Shown piece after piece: positions 8,035 through 15,990 of a DNA stretch of 39,420 nt. The position numbers and the translations under genes were made by a program. This DNA is from an uncultured Duodenibacillus sp. (GTDB lineage: Bacteria; Pseudomonadota; Gammaproteobacteria; Burkholderiales; Burkholderiaceae_F): the NCBI GenBank assembly GCA_944388865.1, contig CALXKM010000001.1:1-39420 (forward strand). The letters run 5' to 3'. Within the stretch, counting starts at the first letter, position 1; each line of letters begins with the position of its first letter. Below the pieces are notes generated by a model. It did no database searches. It saw only the letters and a list, made by a program, of their open reading frames with translations, and was not told the origin of the DNA.

Positions 8035-8321
8035 CTCGAATCCTATGATTCTCAGGTTGTTTTGGTTTCTGTTGCACGAGTCGAAAGCTTTTGGTAATAA
8101 AAGAAAAAAATCCGATGTTTGCAGAACAAAAGCCGTTTCCAAAGAATTCACTTTCAAGCGAAGGTTTGATGTTGAGTCGGGTGCAGCATTCTTTGCAATG
8201 GGATTAGGCATTGAGGCATTGCCAATGCTGCGCCTGAAAAAGGTGTTTTTCCAAAAGCGACGACCCGTAGTGAATATTTGTCGATGCATCCAAAGCATCG
8301 GCGAACCTGCACCGGGAAGAC
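8035..8321. other. Intergenic stretch without a recognisable gene
   Basis: About 290 bases separate the DUF262 pair from the transposase remnant. Open frames exist on both strands but are short and of low-complexity composition. I see no terminator with a U-run. It probably includes the outer end of the decayed insertion sequence, but no inverted repeat could be matched. Confidence 0.4.
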
Positions 8322-9605
8322 CTACCTCGGCACCCAGTCCGGCAATGCCGTATAGAGATCAGGGAAACCCATTCTCAGCACGATGTTGTGCTGCTTCTTC
8401 GACACCTCAGACCAACGTCTACCGCCACGGCCGTCGAAGATCATGTAGATGCCCTCGAGGTGATTCTTAAGTTCTTCAAAGCTCATATCCTGGGCCAAAG
8501 GCTCAAGAATCTTCATGCCATTGCCGTCATCAACCGTCACCGACTCCTTCATCAAGGCGTACAGACGGCTGAGAATCGTCATTGCAACAAAGGAAATGAT
8601 GAATTTGCCTTCGGCCGTATTTTCTCTGTGGGAGCGAACGACCGACATGTCTGCCGTGCTCTTGCCCGCCTTGAATGTCTTTTCAATCAAATCTCTTGTA
8701 CCGTAAATTTCAATAGCCTCTTGAGCCGTACAGGGCATGGTTGTGATGTTGCAGAAAACCCAAATTAACGCGTGGCCTGATCTTTGGCTTCATGATCAGG
8801 TTAATGGGCGGTACCTGGCTTGTGTGAGCCCTTGAAGTACTTCAGCCAGCGGCTCTTCAGCAACGGACATTCTGCAACCTTTGCAGTCGGCTTCCATTGA
8901 AGCCATTGTTTTTCAAAATTTTCAAGCATTCGTCTGAAGGCCATGTGCTCCATGTGCGTCTTTGTGTCGCTGCGGTAGACGCACCCAAAACTGCCGCTCC
9001 TTGCCGTCTTCAAATTTGTGCTCGACAGGAAAGCTTCGATCCCAGCACTCATGACCAGCGATGTACGACGAGCTTTGCCTAAGAAAAGGCAAGGCCTCCT
9101 CAATGGCATCCTGCACTCAGGGTCGGTACGGGTGGCTATGACAACACGGCCCTTGGTATCAAAAAAGCTGGCGATATTGCGTCCAGGGCAGAAGCCGCTA
9201 TCGAGGACAGCGGCAAAAATACGTTTGCCATCGGTAAGTTCGTCAAAACGAAAAAGCATGTCCTTGACCGTCGTGACATCGGTAATGTTGCACGGAAGCG
9301 TACGAAAAAGGACCGGCAAGCCCGATTTATTGCCAACTAGAAGAATCAGGCCAATCTGTTGCTGAAAGCCGCCTGTTTTGCCCAAACCAAGTTGCGCATA
9401 GGTGATCTCCTGGGCTTGAGAAGCAATCTCTGTGGCGTCAAAGCAAAGAACTTCATTCTCGGGAAGTCCGGCTATACGGGCTCCGAAGAAACGTTTTCTC
9501 CATCCCGGCTCGGCTGGCAGCGACGCCAGCAGATCGGTCATGTCTAGAAGTGATTACATCGACATAAGGCGACAGTTTGTTGACCGTAGGGAGCGAGGTA
9601 TAAAC
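8322..9605 (-). pseudogene. Decayed IS1634/IS4-type transposase
   Basis: Pieces of one DDE transposase can be read in different frames. A N-terminal scrap LPTVNKLSPYVDVIT lies at about 9550-9605. The main block from 9541 holds VLCFDATEIASQAQEITYAQ, FQQQIGLILLVGNKSG and FAAVLDSGF (two catalytic Asp regions). A middle piece is in another frame (9116 to about 8975). The frame then returns to the first until a stop at 8801. The C-terminal part (8738-8322) holds EAIEIYGTRDLIEKTFKAGK, the usual YREK/RD-E region with the catalytic Glu. At least four frame changes are needed, near 9545, 9110, 8980 and 8740-8800. It cannot give a full transposase. Confidence 0.8.
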
Positions 9606-9710
9606 ACTGCCAAATTAAGTTTGGGTGCGTGGTATATACAGAAAGAAATAGTATCTGCTTTTCAAATTAAGAAAAACATCAAGTGAAACTAAGAAGAAAT
9701 CACAATTGCC

Positions 9711-9719
9711 GGGGGGGGG
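9711..9719 (+). repeat. G9 homopolymer, candidate phase-variation tract
   Basis: Nine G residues follow a TTGCC at 9706-9710, in the space between the IS remnant and the autotransporter. Poly-G tracts of this length are known contingency sites upstream of or inside surface protein genes in Neisseria, Campylobacter and others. The link to the gene at 9984 is inferred from position. Confidence 0.6.
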
Positions 9720-9849
9720 TAGTTGTGAAATTCTAAGCTTTCGCCACTGTGCGAAGAAGCAGGGGAATTTTACAATCAAAGACTTTTCGGTTGCTTTTAA
9801 TAGAAAAGCTGGGATGGACAATAAAAAATCAGTGGCTTCGTGAATGGAC

Positions 9850-9877
9850 TTGTCGGTCAGGATGATTCACATATTAT
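9850..9877 (+). promoter_or_regulatory. Possible sigma-70 promoter of the autotransporter
   Basis: TTGTCG at 9850-9855 and TATTAT at 9872-9877 are 16 bases apart. This would give a leader of about 100 bases. It was found by eye and is not unique in such AT-rich DNA. Confidence 0.35.
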
Positions 9878-9983
9878 GTCTGAAGGAGAAGCGAGTTTGA
9901 GAAATAACGGCAAGGAAAAAATGCTGCGCACAATTTCCTGAGGCAACGAGAAAAAGATTTATTCTTAGGGAGGGGGAGTAACA

Positions 9984-12900
9984 ATGATGTATATACAATA
10001 CGAAAAAGCAAATAAGATTATTGGAAATATGCAAAGAAAGAATAACGGTTTTACAGCTCTGGCTTGGGCGGTTCTTGTTTTAATAGGTTATTCGCAAGAA
10101 AATAATGCCGCTCAGTATGATTATCTGACAAGTGGGGCGCTCGATCATATTAGTAACAATATAATTTTTAAAAACGAACAAAATTTTAGTAATAATACTG
10201 TTAATCTAAATATTAGTGCTGTTCCCAAGAAAACAACTCTTTCGGTTGTAACCTCTGAGTCATTGAATTCTGCCTCCTGGGGCAATAATAAATTTAATAT
10301 TTTCTATGATAAAGATTTTTCTTCGAGTATTTTGCGAGGTTTTTTTGTTAAAAATTCAACTTTTGCGTTGATTGAGGGTAACGAAGTTGTTGTCAATGTA
10401 GAAGGTAGTCCTTCCTATGATGCAGGAAACATTCATGGTGTGCGTCTTGACAGTGTGAGTTCGAATGGTGATATTCAATTGAGTGATGATTCTGCAATGG
10501 TGAAAAACAATATATTGTCCGTTATAGGTTATAACAATCAAGGAAATGCAATACTTACTGTAAGTGCGTACAAAGTTTCGGGTGTTCTAGAAGGAAATGT
10601 TTTAAAAATTGTCGATTCTACACTTGGTTCGTTTGGTGCTATTTCTGCCTCTGGTATTGACAAGTCGTATATTAAAAACAACAAAACAGAAATCTATAGA
10701 AGCGTTTTTTACAAGGGTTATGGATCTTATTCTAGCGGAATTCGCAATTATGGAGGGATGAGTGTTAACTCGCTAACAGTTTCTGATTCGATTTTGCGAG
10801 CGAAGAATAGTGACTCATACTTGCATGGTCAGTATTTTACTGGTAATTGGTTGGGTTCAAACAAAATTCTTGAAGGCGGAAGTCTTGAAGTCGAAGGTAT
10901 TTTGACAATTGAAAATAATACTCAAAAAACACAAACAGTGGACCTGTCAGGCTCATATGCTCTCGATTCAGGAGGCGTCTCTAAGAGCTCAGTACGATTT
11001 AATAAGGCAAAAGTTGAGTCTGTCTCTGATTATGATTACGATGTCTCTATTCAAGTTTATGGAGGTTGTACTGGAGACGATGACACTCAGGTCGGATATG
11101 CTTCTGAAAACGAAGTTGGAATGCTTGAGTCTACTGTCGTCATTAGCAAAGGAGTTTCGATATTTGCGGCTCGGACGAAGTCAGGAACTGTATTGCGGAA
11201 TAAGCTTAAGTTGCGGGATTCTAGTGTTGTAGCTAGTAATGTACTTATGTATGGTGGTAAGGTTGCTGAATTTGAACTTGAACAGCAGCAAGGTAAGTCC
11301 ATCGGGGAATCTCTGAACAATTCTATTCTGATAAGTAATTCTGATGTGAGCGGTGCTGCAGTGTCATTGATTGCTGGTCGCGCTGAACTTGGTGATGCTA
11401 ACGATAATTTTACGCAAATAGAGGACAACTCAAAACTCAGCAGTAGCTCAACAATGGAGATTTCCGGTGGAATTTCAAGAGAGGGAAGTGTCGCTCGAAA
11501 TAAGGTCGCGGTTAAAGGTATTAACTTAAATTCAGACGTATTGGCTATTTATGGCGGAAAAACTGAAAATAATGGGCGTTCCTCAGAAAATTTAATTATG
11601 GTAGATCATTCTCAGATAAATGCTGAGAAGGCAACTTTAATTGCTGGCTACTCGCAAAATGGTGATGCAGATAGTAATTCGATTTGTATACTAAATAACT
11701 CCAAACTTGCTGCCAACGTTGTCGGAGGGTGGTCTGGTTTAAAGGTCGAATCAACTTCTGTTTTAATTGATGCAAGTACTGTAGAAGGACATGTATCTAT
11801 TTTCGGTGGAAAAGAAACGACTCAGGGTAATGGAACGTTGACTGTTGCTGGCTTTTCTAACCTTGAAAGTGCGGGATTGCACCCACATATGATTTCTGAT
11901 TACGATGGAATATCTGATACCGAGCTGGTGTTTGATGGTTTTGCTGGGAGGGTAAGCCAAATTGGATTCGTGGACGTCAATTCTCAGAATGAAATACAAA
12001 ACATTCATGCGTTTGACAGAATCAAGCTCCTGAATCAATCATGGTCTGAGTCTTCGCCGATTATTACTGTTTCAAATGCAGAAACGGCATCCGTTTTTGC
12101 GAAGTCTTCATTTAATGACAACTCTCTGTCTTTTGTGAATCCTGAAGCGATTCTTCCTGGAAGTTCTATTACGCTTGTGAGTGTTGAAAACGATGGTTCA
12201 CAAACTCTTTTGTATGTGGATCCAGATAGCCCCGATACCCGAACACTGAAGGGGAATGCAGGTACTTCGACTGAATTTACAGGTGATATTTTCTTCGGGG
12301 ATAAGGAGATTACGTATTCCATCGAGGATGTTGAACCCGCTGAACAGACGTTCTTGGTTGGTGACGCTCGGGCAGCAGCCTCAGCTTTCGTCAATCAGGG
12401 GTCAGATCTTCTTGAGCGCGTATTTCATGGCTTTACGCTTTCAAGGGAGAAGTACGGTTTCATGACGTTTGCCACAGCTGAAGGCATCAAGAGCAATTAC
12501 GATATGTCGGATTCTCTCAAAATCAATGGCTGGAACTTCCTTGCAGGGGTGCGTTCGGTCAATTCGGTTTTGTCGGGAGATCTTACAAGCGCCGCATTCT
12601 TTGAATATGGCAAGGGCAACTATCGTACTCACAACGAGCATTTGGGGCTTTCGTTCCGTACGGATGGTGATATCGAGTATGCAGGCGGTGGACTCGCTCT
12701 GCGTTATATGACTGAGGGCGGTTTTTATGGCGAAGCTTCCGTAAGGGCTGGTCAGCTCTCTTCCGACATCAGCCATGCTTTGATGGACAATAAGGGTAAT
12801 TTTTACGACGTTGACACTGAGTCGTTCTATGCTGGCGTTCATGTTGGCCTTGGCAAAGTGTTCTCCATTACGGATGCTTTCGAAGTTGATGCATACGGAA

Positions 12901-13259
12901 AATATTTCTACACGTATACAGATTCTGACGATTTCATGATCAATTCCGAGAAGTACAGTTTTGATCAGATATCGAGCAATCGATTCCGTCTGGGGGCGAG
13001 AGCAAGTCATACAAAGGACGGCCTGACATTTCTGTTTGGTTTGGCTGGAGAGTATGAGTTCTCAGGGGAAAGCAATATGACTGCAGCAAATACTCCCTCT
13101 CAGACTTCTGATTTCGGCGGTTTCAGCGCCTTTGCAGAAGCTGGAGTTTCATTAATCCCGTCTTTAGGATCGCCTTGGCAGTTCGATTTGCAGGTTCGCG
13201 GCTGGCAAGGCACTCGTGAGGCAATCACCGGAATGCTTACGATCAATTACCTGCTGTAA
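9984..13259 (+). CDS. Autotransporter (type V secretion) outer membrane protein
   Basis: This 1091-residue protein has an N-terminal signal region (hydrophobic TALAWAVLVLIGYS, likely cleavage near NNAAQ at about 42). A long passenger follows, to about residue 790. The passenger is made of loosely repeated beta strands with Asn/Ser/Gly-rich turns, such as IYGGKTENNGRSSENLIMV and LIAGYSQNGDADSNSICIL. This pattern suggests a right-handed beta-helix adhesin. No protease or lipase motif is seen. The linker helix DARAAASAFVNQGSDLLERVF leads into a C-terminal 12-strand barrel ending INYLL; the last residue is Leu, where an aromatic residue is more usual. Passenger DNA is extremely AT-rich (10141-10200 has 11 G+C of 60), while the barrel is ordinary (13141-13200 has 30 of 60). 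The first of two ATGs fits the ribosome site. Confidence 0.92.
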   Translation: MMYIQYEKANKIIGNMQRKNNGFTALAWAVLVLIGYSQENNAAQYDYLTSGALDHISNNIIFKNEQNFSNNTVNLNISAVPKKTTLSVVTSESLNSASWGNNKFNIFYDKDFSSSILRGFFVKNSTFALIEGNEVVVNVEGSPSYDAGNIHGVRLDSVSSNGDIQLSDDSAMVKNNILSVIGYNNQGNAILTVSAYKVSGVLEGNVLKIVDSTLGSFGAISASGIDKSYIKNNKTEIYRSVFYKGYGSYSSGIRNYGGMSVNSLTVSDSILRAKNSDSYLHGQYFTGNWLGSNKILEGGSLEVEGILTIENNTQKTQTVDLSGSYALDSGGVSKSSVRFNKAKVESVSDYDYDVSIQVYGGCTGDDDTQVGYASENEVGMLESTVVISKGVSIFAARTKSGTVLRNKLKLRDSSVVASNVLMYGGKVAEFELEQQQGKSIGESLNNSILISNSDVSGAAVSLIAGRAELGDANDNFTQIEDNSKLSSSSTMEISGGISREGSVARNKVAVKGINLNSDVLAIYGGKTENNGRSSENLIMVDHSQINAEKATLIAGYSQNGDADSNSICILNNSKLAANVVGGWSGLKVESTSVLIDASTVEGHVSIFGGKETTQGNGTLTVAGFSNLESAGLHPHMISDYDGISDTELVFDGFAGRVSQIGFVDVNSQNEIQNIHAFDRIKLLNQSWSESSPIITVSNAETASVFAKSSFNDNSLSFVNPEAILPGSSITLVSVENDGSQTLLYVDPDSPDTRTLKGNAGTSTEFTGDIFFGDKEITYSIEDVEPAEQTFLVGDARAAASAFVNQGSDLLERVFHGFTLSREKYGFMTFATAEGIKSNYDMSDSLKINGWNFLAGVRSVNSVLSGDLTSAAFFEYGKGNYRTHNEHLGLSFRTDGDIEYAGGGLALRYMTEGGFYGEASVRAGQLSSDISHALMDNKGNFYDVDTESFYAGVHVGLGKVFSITDAFEVDAYGKYFYTYTDSDDFMINSEKYSFDQISSNRFRLGARASHTKDGLTFLFGLAGEYEFSGESNMTAANTPSQTSDFGGFSAFAEAGVSLIPSLGSPWQFDLQVRGWQGTREAITGMLTINYLL

Positions 13260-13280
13260 TAAAAGATCGCGCCAATAAGG

Positions 13281-13322
13281 AACGACCAACCGAAGTTCAG
13301 ATTTTCTGCAGGGTTGGTCGTT
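13281..13322 (+). terminator. Terminator of the autotransporter gene
   Basis: An 11-bp perfect stem (13281-13291 with 13312-13322) starts 21 bases after the stop codon. Only a short T-run follows it, so efficiency is uncertain. Confidence 0.6.
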
Positions 13323-13410
13323 TCAGCTAAAGCAAGGGCGCATCGTCGTGAAGCGTTTCGATTGCTTCATGCGGCGATTTTGGCCCAGATAATCTTTGCT
13401 GCAATTTATG

Positions 13411-13441
13411 AAAAACCCTTTGCACATCACTTGGCAAAGGG
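13411..13441 (-). terminator. Rho-independent terminator of the hydrogenase accessory operon
   Basis: On the minus strand an 8-bp stem (13441-13434 with 13423-13416) is followed by TTTTT at 13415-13411. It lies 20 bases after the hypE stop. Confidence 0.8.
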
Positions 13442-13460
13442 CTTTGAAGTTTCAGTTTTT

Positions 13461-14513
13461 TTAGCAAATCCTAGGCAGCGGATCAGAATTCAACCAATCC
13501 ACCAACCTCGTCCCTCCAATCTCTGTGTGCATCTGCACAATCCCCTGATTCTCAGCCGTGACCTTGCCTACCAGCGCAGCCTCGCGGCAGGACTCAAACC
13601 CGTGAAGAATCTCAAGCGCCTTCTCGGCATCTTCCTGCGGCACGATGACGATGAGCTTGCCTTCGTTGGCAATGTAAAGGGGATCGAGCCCCAAAAATTC
13701 GCACGCCGAGCGCACAGGTTCGCTCACAGGGATTGCTTCTTCTTCAAGCTCAATGCCAACGCCGCTTTGCGAAGCAATTTCGTTTAACGTTGTCGCAAGC
13801 CCACCGCGCGTCGGATCGCGCAGCACGTGCACGTCTTCTCCAAGCGCAGCAATCAGAGCCTCTACAGGGCGATTTAAGGGCGCCGTATCGCTTTTTAAAT
13901 CCACGCCGAAGCTCAGCCCCTCGCGATGCGAAAGAATCGTGATGCCGTGGTCTCCCATGGTGCCGGTGACGATGACTGCGTCTCCTGCACGGGCATTTTT
14001 GCCCGAGACGTTGGCCTGGGAAATCTTTTCGCCTACGCCGGTGGTTGCGATGTAAAGTCCGTCGCCATGGCCTTTTTCAACGACCTTCGTGTCTCCCGTA
14101 ACGATCATGACGCCGGCTTCCTGCGCGGTCTTGGCCATCGACTCGACAATCGTCTTCAACGTTTGCAGCGGCAGCCCTTCTTCAAGGATGAAGGAGGCGG
14201 ATAGATATAAGGGACTCGCGCCGCAGACAGCGACGTCGTTTACCGTGCCGCAGACAGCCAATCGCCCGATGTCGCCGCCCGGGAATATCAAGGGATGCAC
14301 AACATGCCCGTCGCAGCTCACGACAGGTGCGCCTTTAAATTCCGGGAGCACCGCGCCGTCGTGGCCTTGGGCAAGGAAGGTGTTTGCAAAAGCCTGGGCA
14401 AAAAGCTCGTCAATCAACTGCGCCGTGGCTCTGCCGCCGGCGCCGTGGGTCATGTCGATGATTCCGTTTTTGATGTCAAGCGGGCGGATGTAGCTTCTTT
14501 TGGCTTCAGGCAT
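13461..14513 (-). CDS. hypE: Hydrogenase maturation protein HypE (carbamoyl dehydratase)
   Basis: HypE dehydrates a carbamoyl group, which HypF places on its last cysteine, to a thiocyanate, and hands the cyanide to iron held by HypC-HypD. The 350-residue protein belongs to the PurM/AIR-synthase fold. It shows THGAGGRA near the N-terminus and the ATP-binding segments GDIGRLAVCGTVNDVAVCGA and VTGDTKVVEKG. It ends in the diagnostic PRIC, so the acceptor is C350. The ATG at 14513 has GAGGAAC at a good distance. It is the last gene of the operon, 60 bases after hypD and just before the terminator. Confidence 0.97.
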   Translation of the reverse strand: MPEAKRSYIRPLDIKNGIIDMTHGAGGRATAQLIDELFAQAFANTFLAQGHDGAVLPEFKGAPVVSCDGHVVHPLIFPGGDIGRLAVCGTVNDVAVCGASPLYLSASFILEEGLPLQTLKTIVESMAKTAQEAGVMIVTGDTKVVEKGHGDGLYIATTGVGEKISQANVSGKNARAGDAVIVTGTMGDHGITILSHREGLSFGVDLKSDTAPLNRPVEALIAALGEDVHVLRDPTRGGLATTLNEIASQSGVGIELEEEAIPVSEPVRSACEFLGLDPLYIANEGKLIVIVPQEDAEKALEILHGFESCREAALVGKVTAENQGIVQMHTEIGGTRLVDWLNSDPLPRIC

Positions 14514-14573
14514 TGCAATAGTTCCTCTTTGTTCTTGACTAGGTTTCTTGGCAAAGGCTGCGTTTTTTTTGAG

Positions 14574-15704
14574 TTACGAGCGCGAACGACTCTGGTAGCT
14601 GAAGTAGGCTGCGCAGGCGCCTTCGCTACTTACCATGCAGGCGCCGATCGGGTGAATGGGCGTGCAGACGGTTCCGAAGGCCTTGCAGTCTCGAGGCTCC
14701 TTTTCGCCGCGAAGAATCTCTCCGCAGGCGCAGGCCTTGTTGTCGGGCACAAAGCGATCGACAAGGCAAAAGCGCTTTTCAGCATCAAATTCGGCATAGG
14801 CTTCTGACAAAGCCAGAGCGCTTTGCGGCAATTCTCCGAGTCCTCGCCAGGCAAACTTGTCTCGCAAAGCAAAAACTTCCTTCATGAGAGCAATGGCCGT
14901 GGGATTGCCGTCAACGGGAACGGCGCGGTCAAATTCGTTTTCTACGCGCGCTGCGCCCTCATTGACCTGCCGCACGAGCATCAGGATGCTCATGAGCATA
15001 TCAAGCGGCTCAAAGCCGCAGATGACGATCGGAATATGCCACTCATCGACGAAATCCCGGTAGGGCTTCTCGCCGATGATGGTTGAGACGTGCGCGGGCC
15101 CCACGAGGCCGTCCAAAAATGGCGCGGCGTCTTTGCCGTGCATGCGCATGATGTGCGTCATGGCCGAAGGCGTCAAGACATGCGAGCAGACAACGGAAAA
15201 GTTCTTAAGTCCCTGGGCTCGAGCGGCTTTGAGCGCCACGGCCGTCGGAGGCGTCGTCGTTTCAAAGCCGATCGCAAAAAAGACGACATCCTTGTCGGGA
15301 TTGTCTTTGGCAAGCTTTAAGGCATCCATGGGCGAGTAGACCATGCGCACGTCGGCGCCCTGCGCCTTGGCTTTAAAAAGCGTTTTCCCGTTGCTGCCCG
15401 GCACGCGCATCATGTCGGCATAGGTGCAAAGGACAACGCCTTTTTCGAGCGCCAATTCAAGCGCCATGTCTACGCGCCCGACGGGAAGCACGCATACGGG
15501 GCAGCCCGGACCGTGAATCATGCGGATGTTTGAGGGGAGCAGCTCCTGCAGCCCCCAGCGCGCGAGCACATGCGTGTGGCCGCCGCAAAATTCCATGAAG
15601 CGGTACTTTTTCTCGGGCTTTGCTTCAGCTGCAATCTGACGCACGAGCGTTTGCGCCTTGTCCTTGTCGCGAAAGTCTGTGATGAAGGGAATGTTCTTGG
15701 TCAT
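14574..15704 (-). CDS. hypD: Hydrogenase maturation protein HypD
   Basis: HypD is the iron-sulfur scaffold on which Fe(CN)2CO is assembled together with HypC. Counting from the ATG at 15704, the 376-residue protein shows FCGGHTH with C40, and GPGCPVC with C68 and C71. These match the essential cysteines known in E. coli HypD (C41, C69, C72). GFETTTPPT follows, and a Cys-rich C-terminus (CACGEIL...C...C...C) holds the [4Fe-4S] ligands. The frame extends to a TTG at 15728, but the ATG fits the family start better. The ribosome site is weak (A-rich), so translation may depend on coupling to hypC, which ends 24 bases upstream. Confidence 0.97.
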   Translation of the reverse strand: MTKNIPFITDFRDKDKAQTLVRQIAAEAKPEKKYRFMEFCGGHTHVLARWGLQELLPSNIRMIHGPGCPVCVLPVGRVDMALELALEKGVVLCTYADMMRVPGSNGKTLFKAKAQGADVRMVYSPMDALKLAKDNPDKDVVFFAIGFETTTPPTAVALKAARAQGLKNFSVVCSHVLTPSAMTHIMRMHGKDAAPFLDGLVGPAHVSTIIGEKPYRDFVDEWHIPIVICGFEPLDMLMSILMLVRQVNEGAARVENEFDRAVPVDGNPTAIALMKEVFALRDKFAWRGLGELPQSALALSEAYAEFDAEKRFCLVDRFVPDNKACACGEILRGEKEPRDCKAFGTVCTPIHPIGACMVSSEGACAAYFSYQSRSRS

Positions 15705-15728
15705 GATTTTTTCTTTTTTTTGCTTCAA

Positions 15729-15959
15729 TCAGGCGCGGGCAGGGGCGGCATCGGCAACGCTTTGCATGGCGGCAAGGGTGGCGGCGGCTTTTTCTTCGTC
15801 GATCACCTGCAGGGCAAAGCCCACATGCACGATGACCCAGTCGCCTGCCTTGGCTTCGGGCGTGAGGGAGACGTCAATGTCCTTGGTGACGCCCGACATT
15901 TCGCAGTGTGCGGCTGTGCCATCGATGGAAAGAATTTTTGCGGGAATAGCCAGACACAT
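15729..15959 (-). CDS. hypC: Hydrogenase maturation chaperone HypC
   Basis: This 76-residue chaperone binds HypD and then the large-subunit precursor, and carries the Fe(CN)2CO unit between them. It begins with the diagnostic MCLAIPAKI; after Met removal C2 is the iron ligand. The beta-barrel core GDWVIVHVGFAL is intact. An AGAGG ribosome site precedes the ATG at 15959. Only one HypC-type gene is present in this window; HoxL, the second copy found in Cupriavidus clusters, is not here. Confidence 0.97.
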   Translation of the reverse strand: MCLAIPAKILSIDGTAAHCEMSGVTKDIDVSLTPEAKAGDWVIVHVGFALQVIDEEKAAATLAAMQSVADAAPARA

Positions 15960-15990
15960 AATGAATTGCCTCTAAAAAGTTGTTGTATTT

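Larger units (their letters stand above)
9606..9983. other. Upstream region of the autotransporter gene
   Basis: No gene is visible in these 380 bases. They hold the G9 tract at 9711-9719, a possible promoter at 9850-9877 and a very strong ribosome site (AGGGAGGGGGAG) just before the ATG at 9984. Confidence 0.6.

Noticed and set aside
8045-8470. Plus-strand frame of 141 codons after the DUF262 pair
   Set aside because: Its second half is the reverse of the transposase C-terminal block and the first half is basic, low-information sequence.
13314-13787. Plus-strand frame after the autotransporter
   Set aside because: It runs through the terminator region and then antisense over hypE, with no ribosome site and no recognisable motif.
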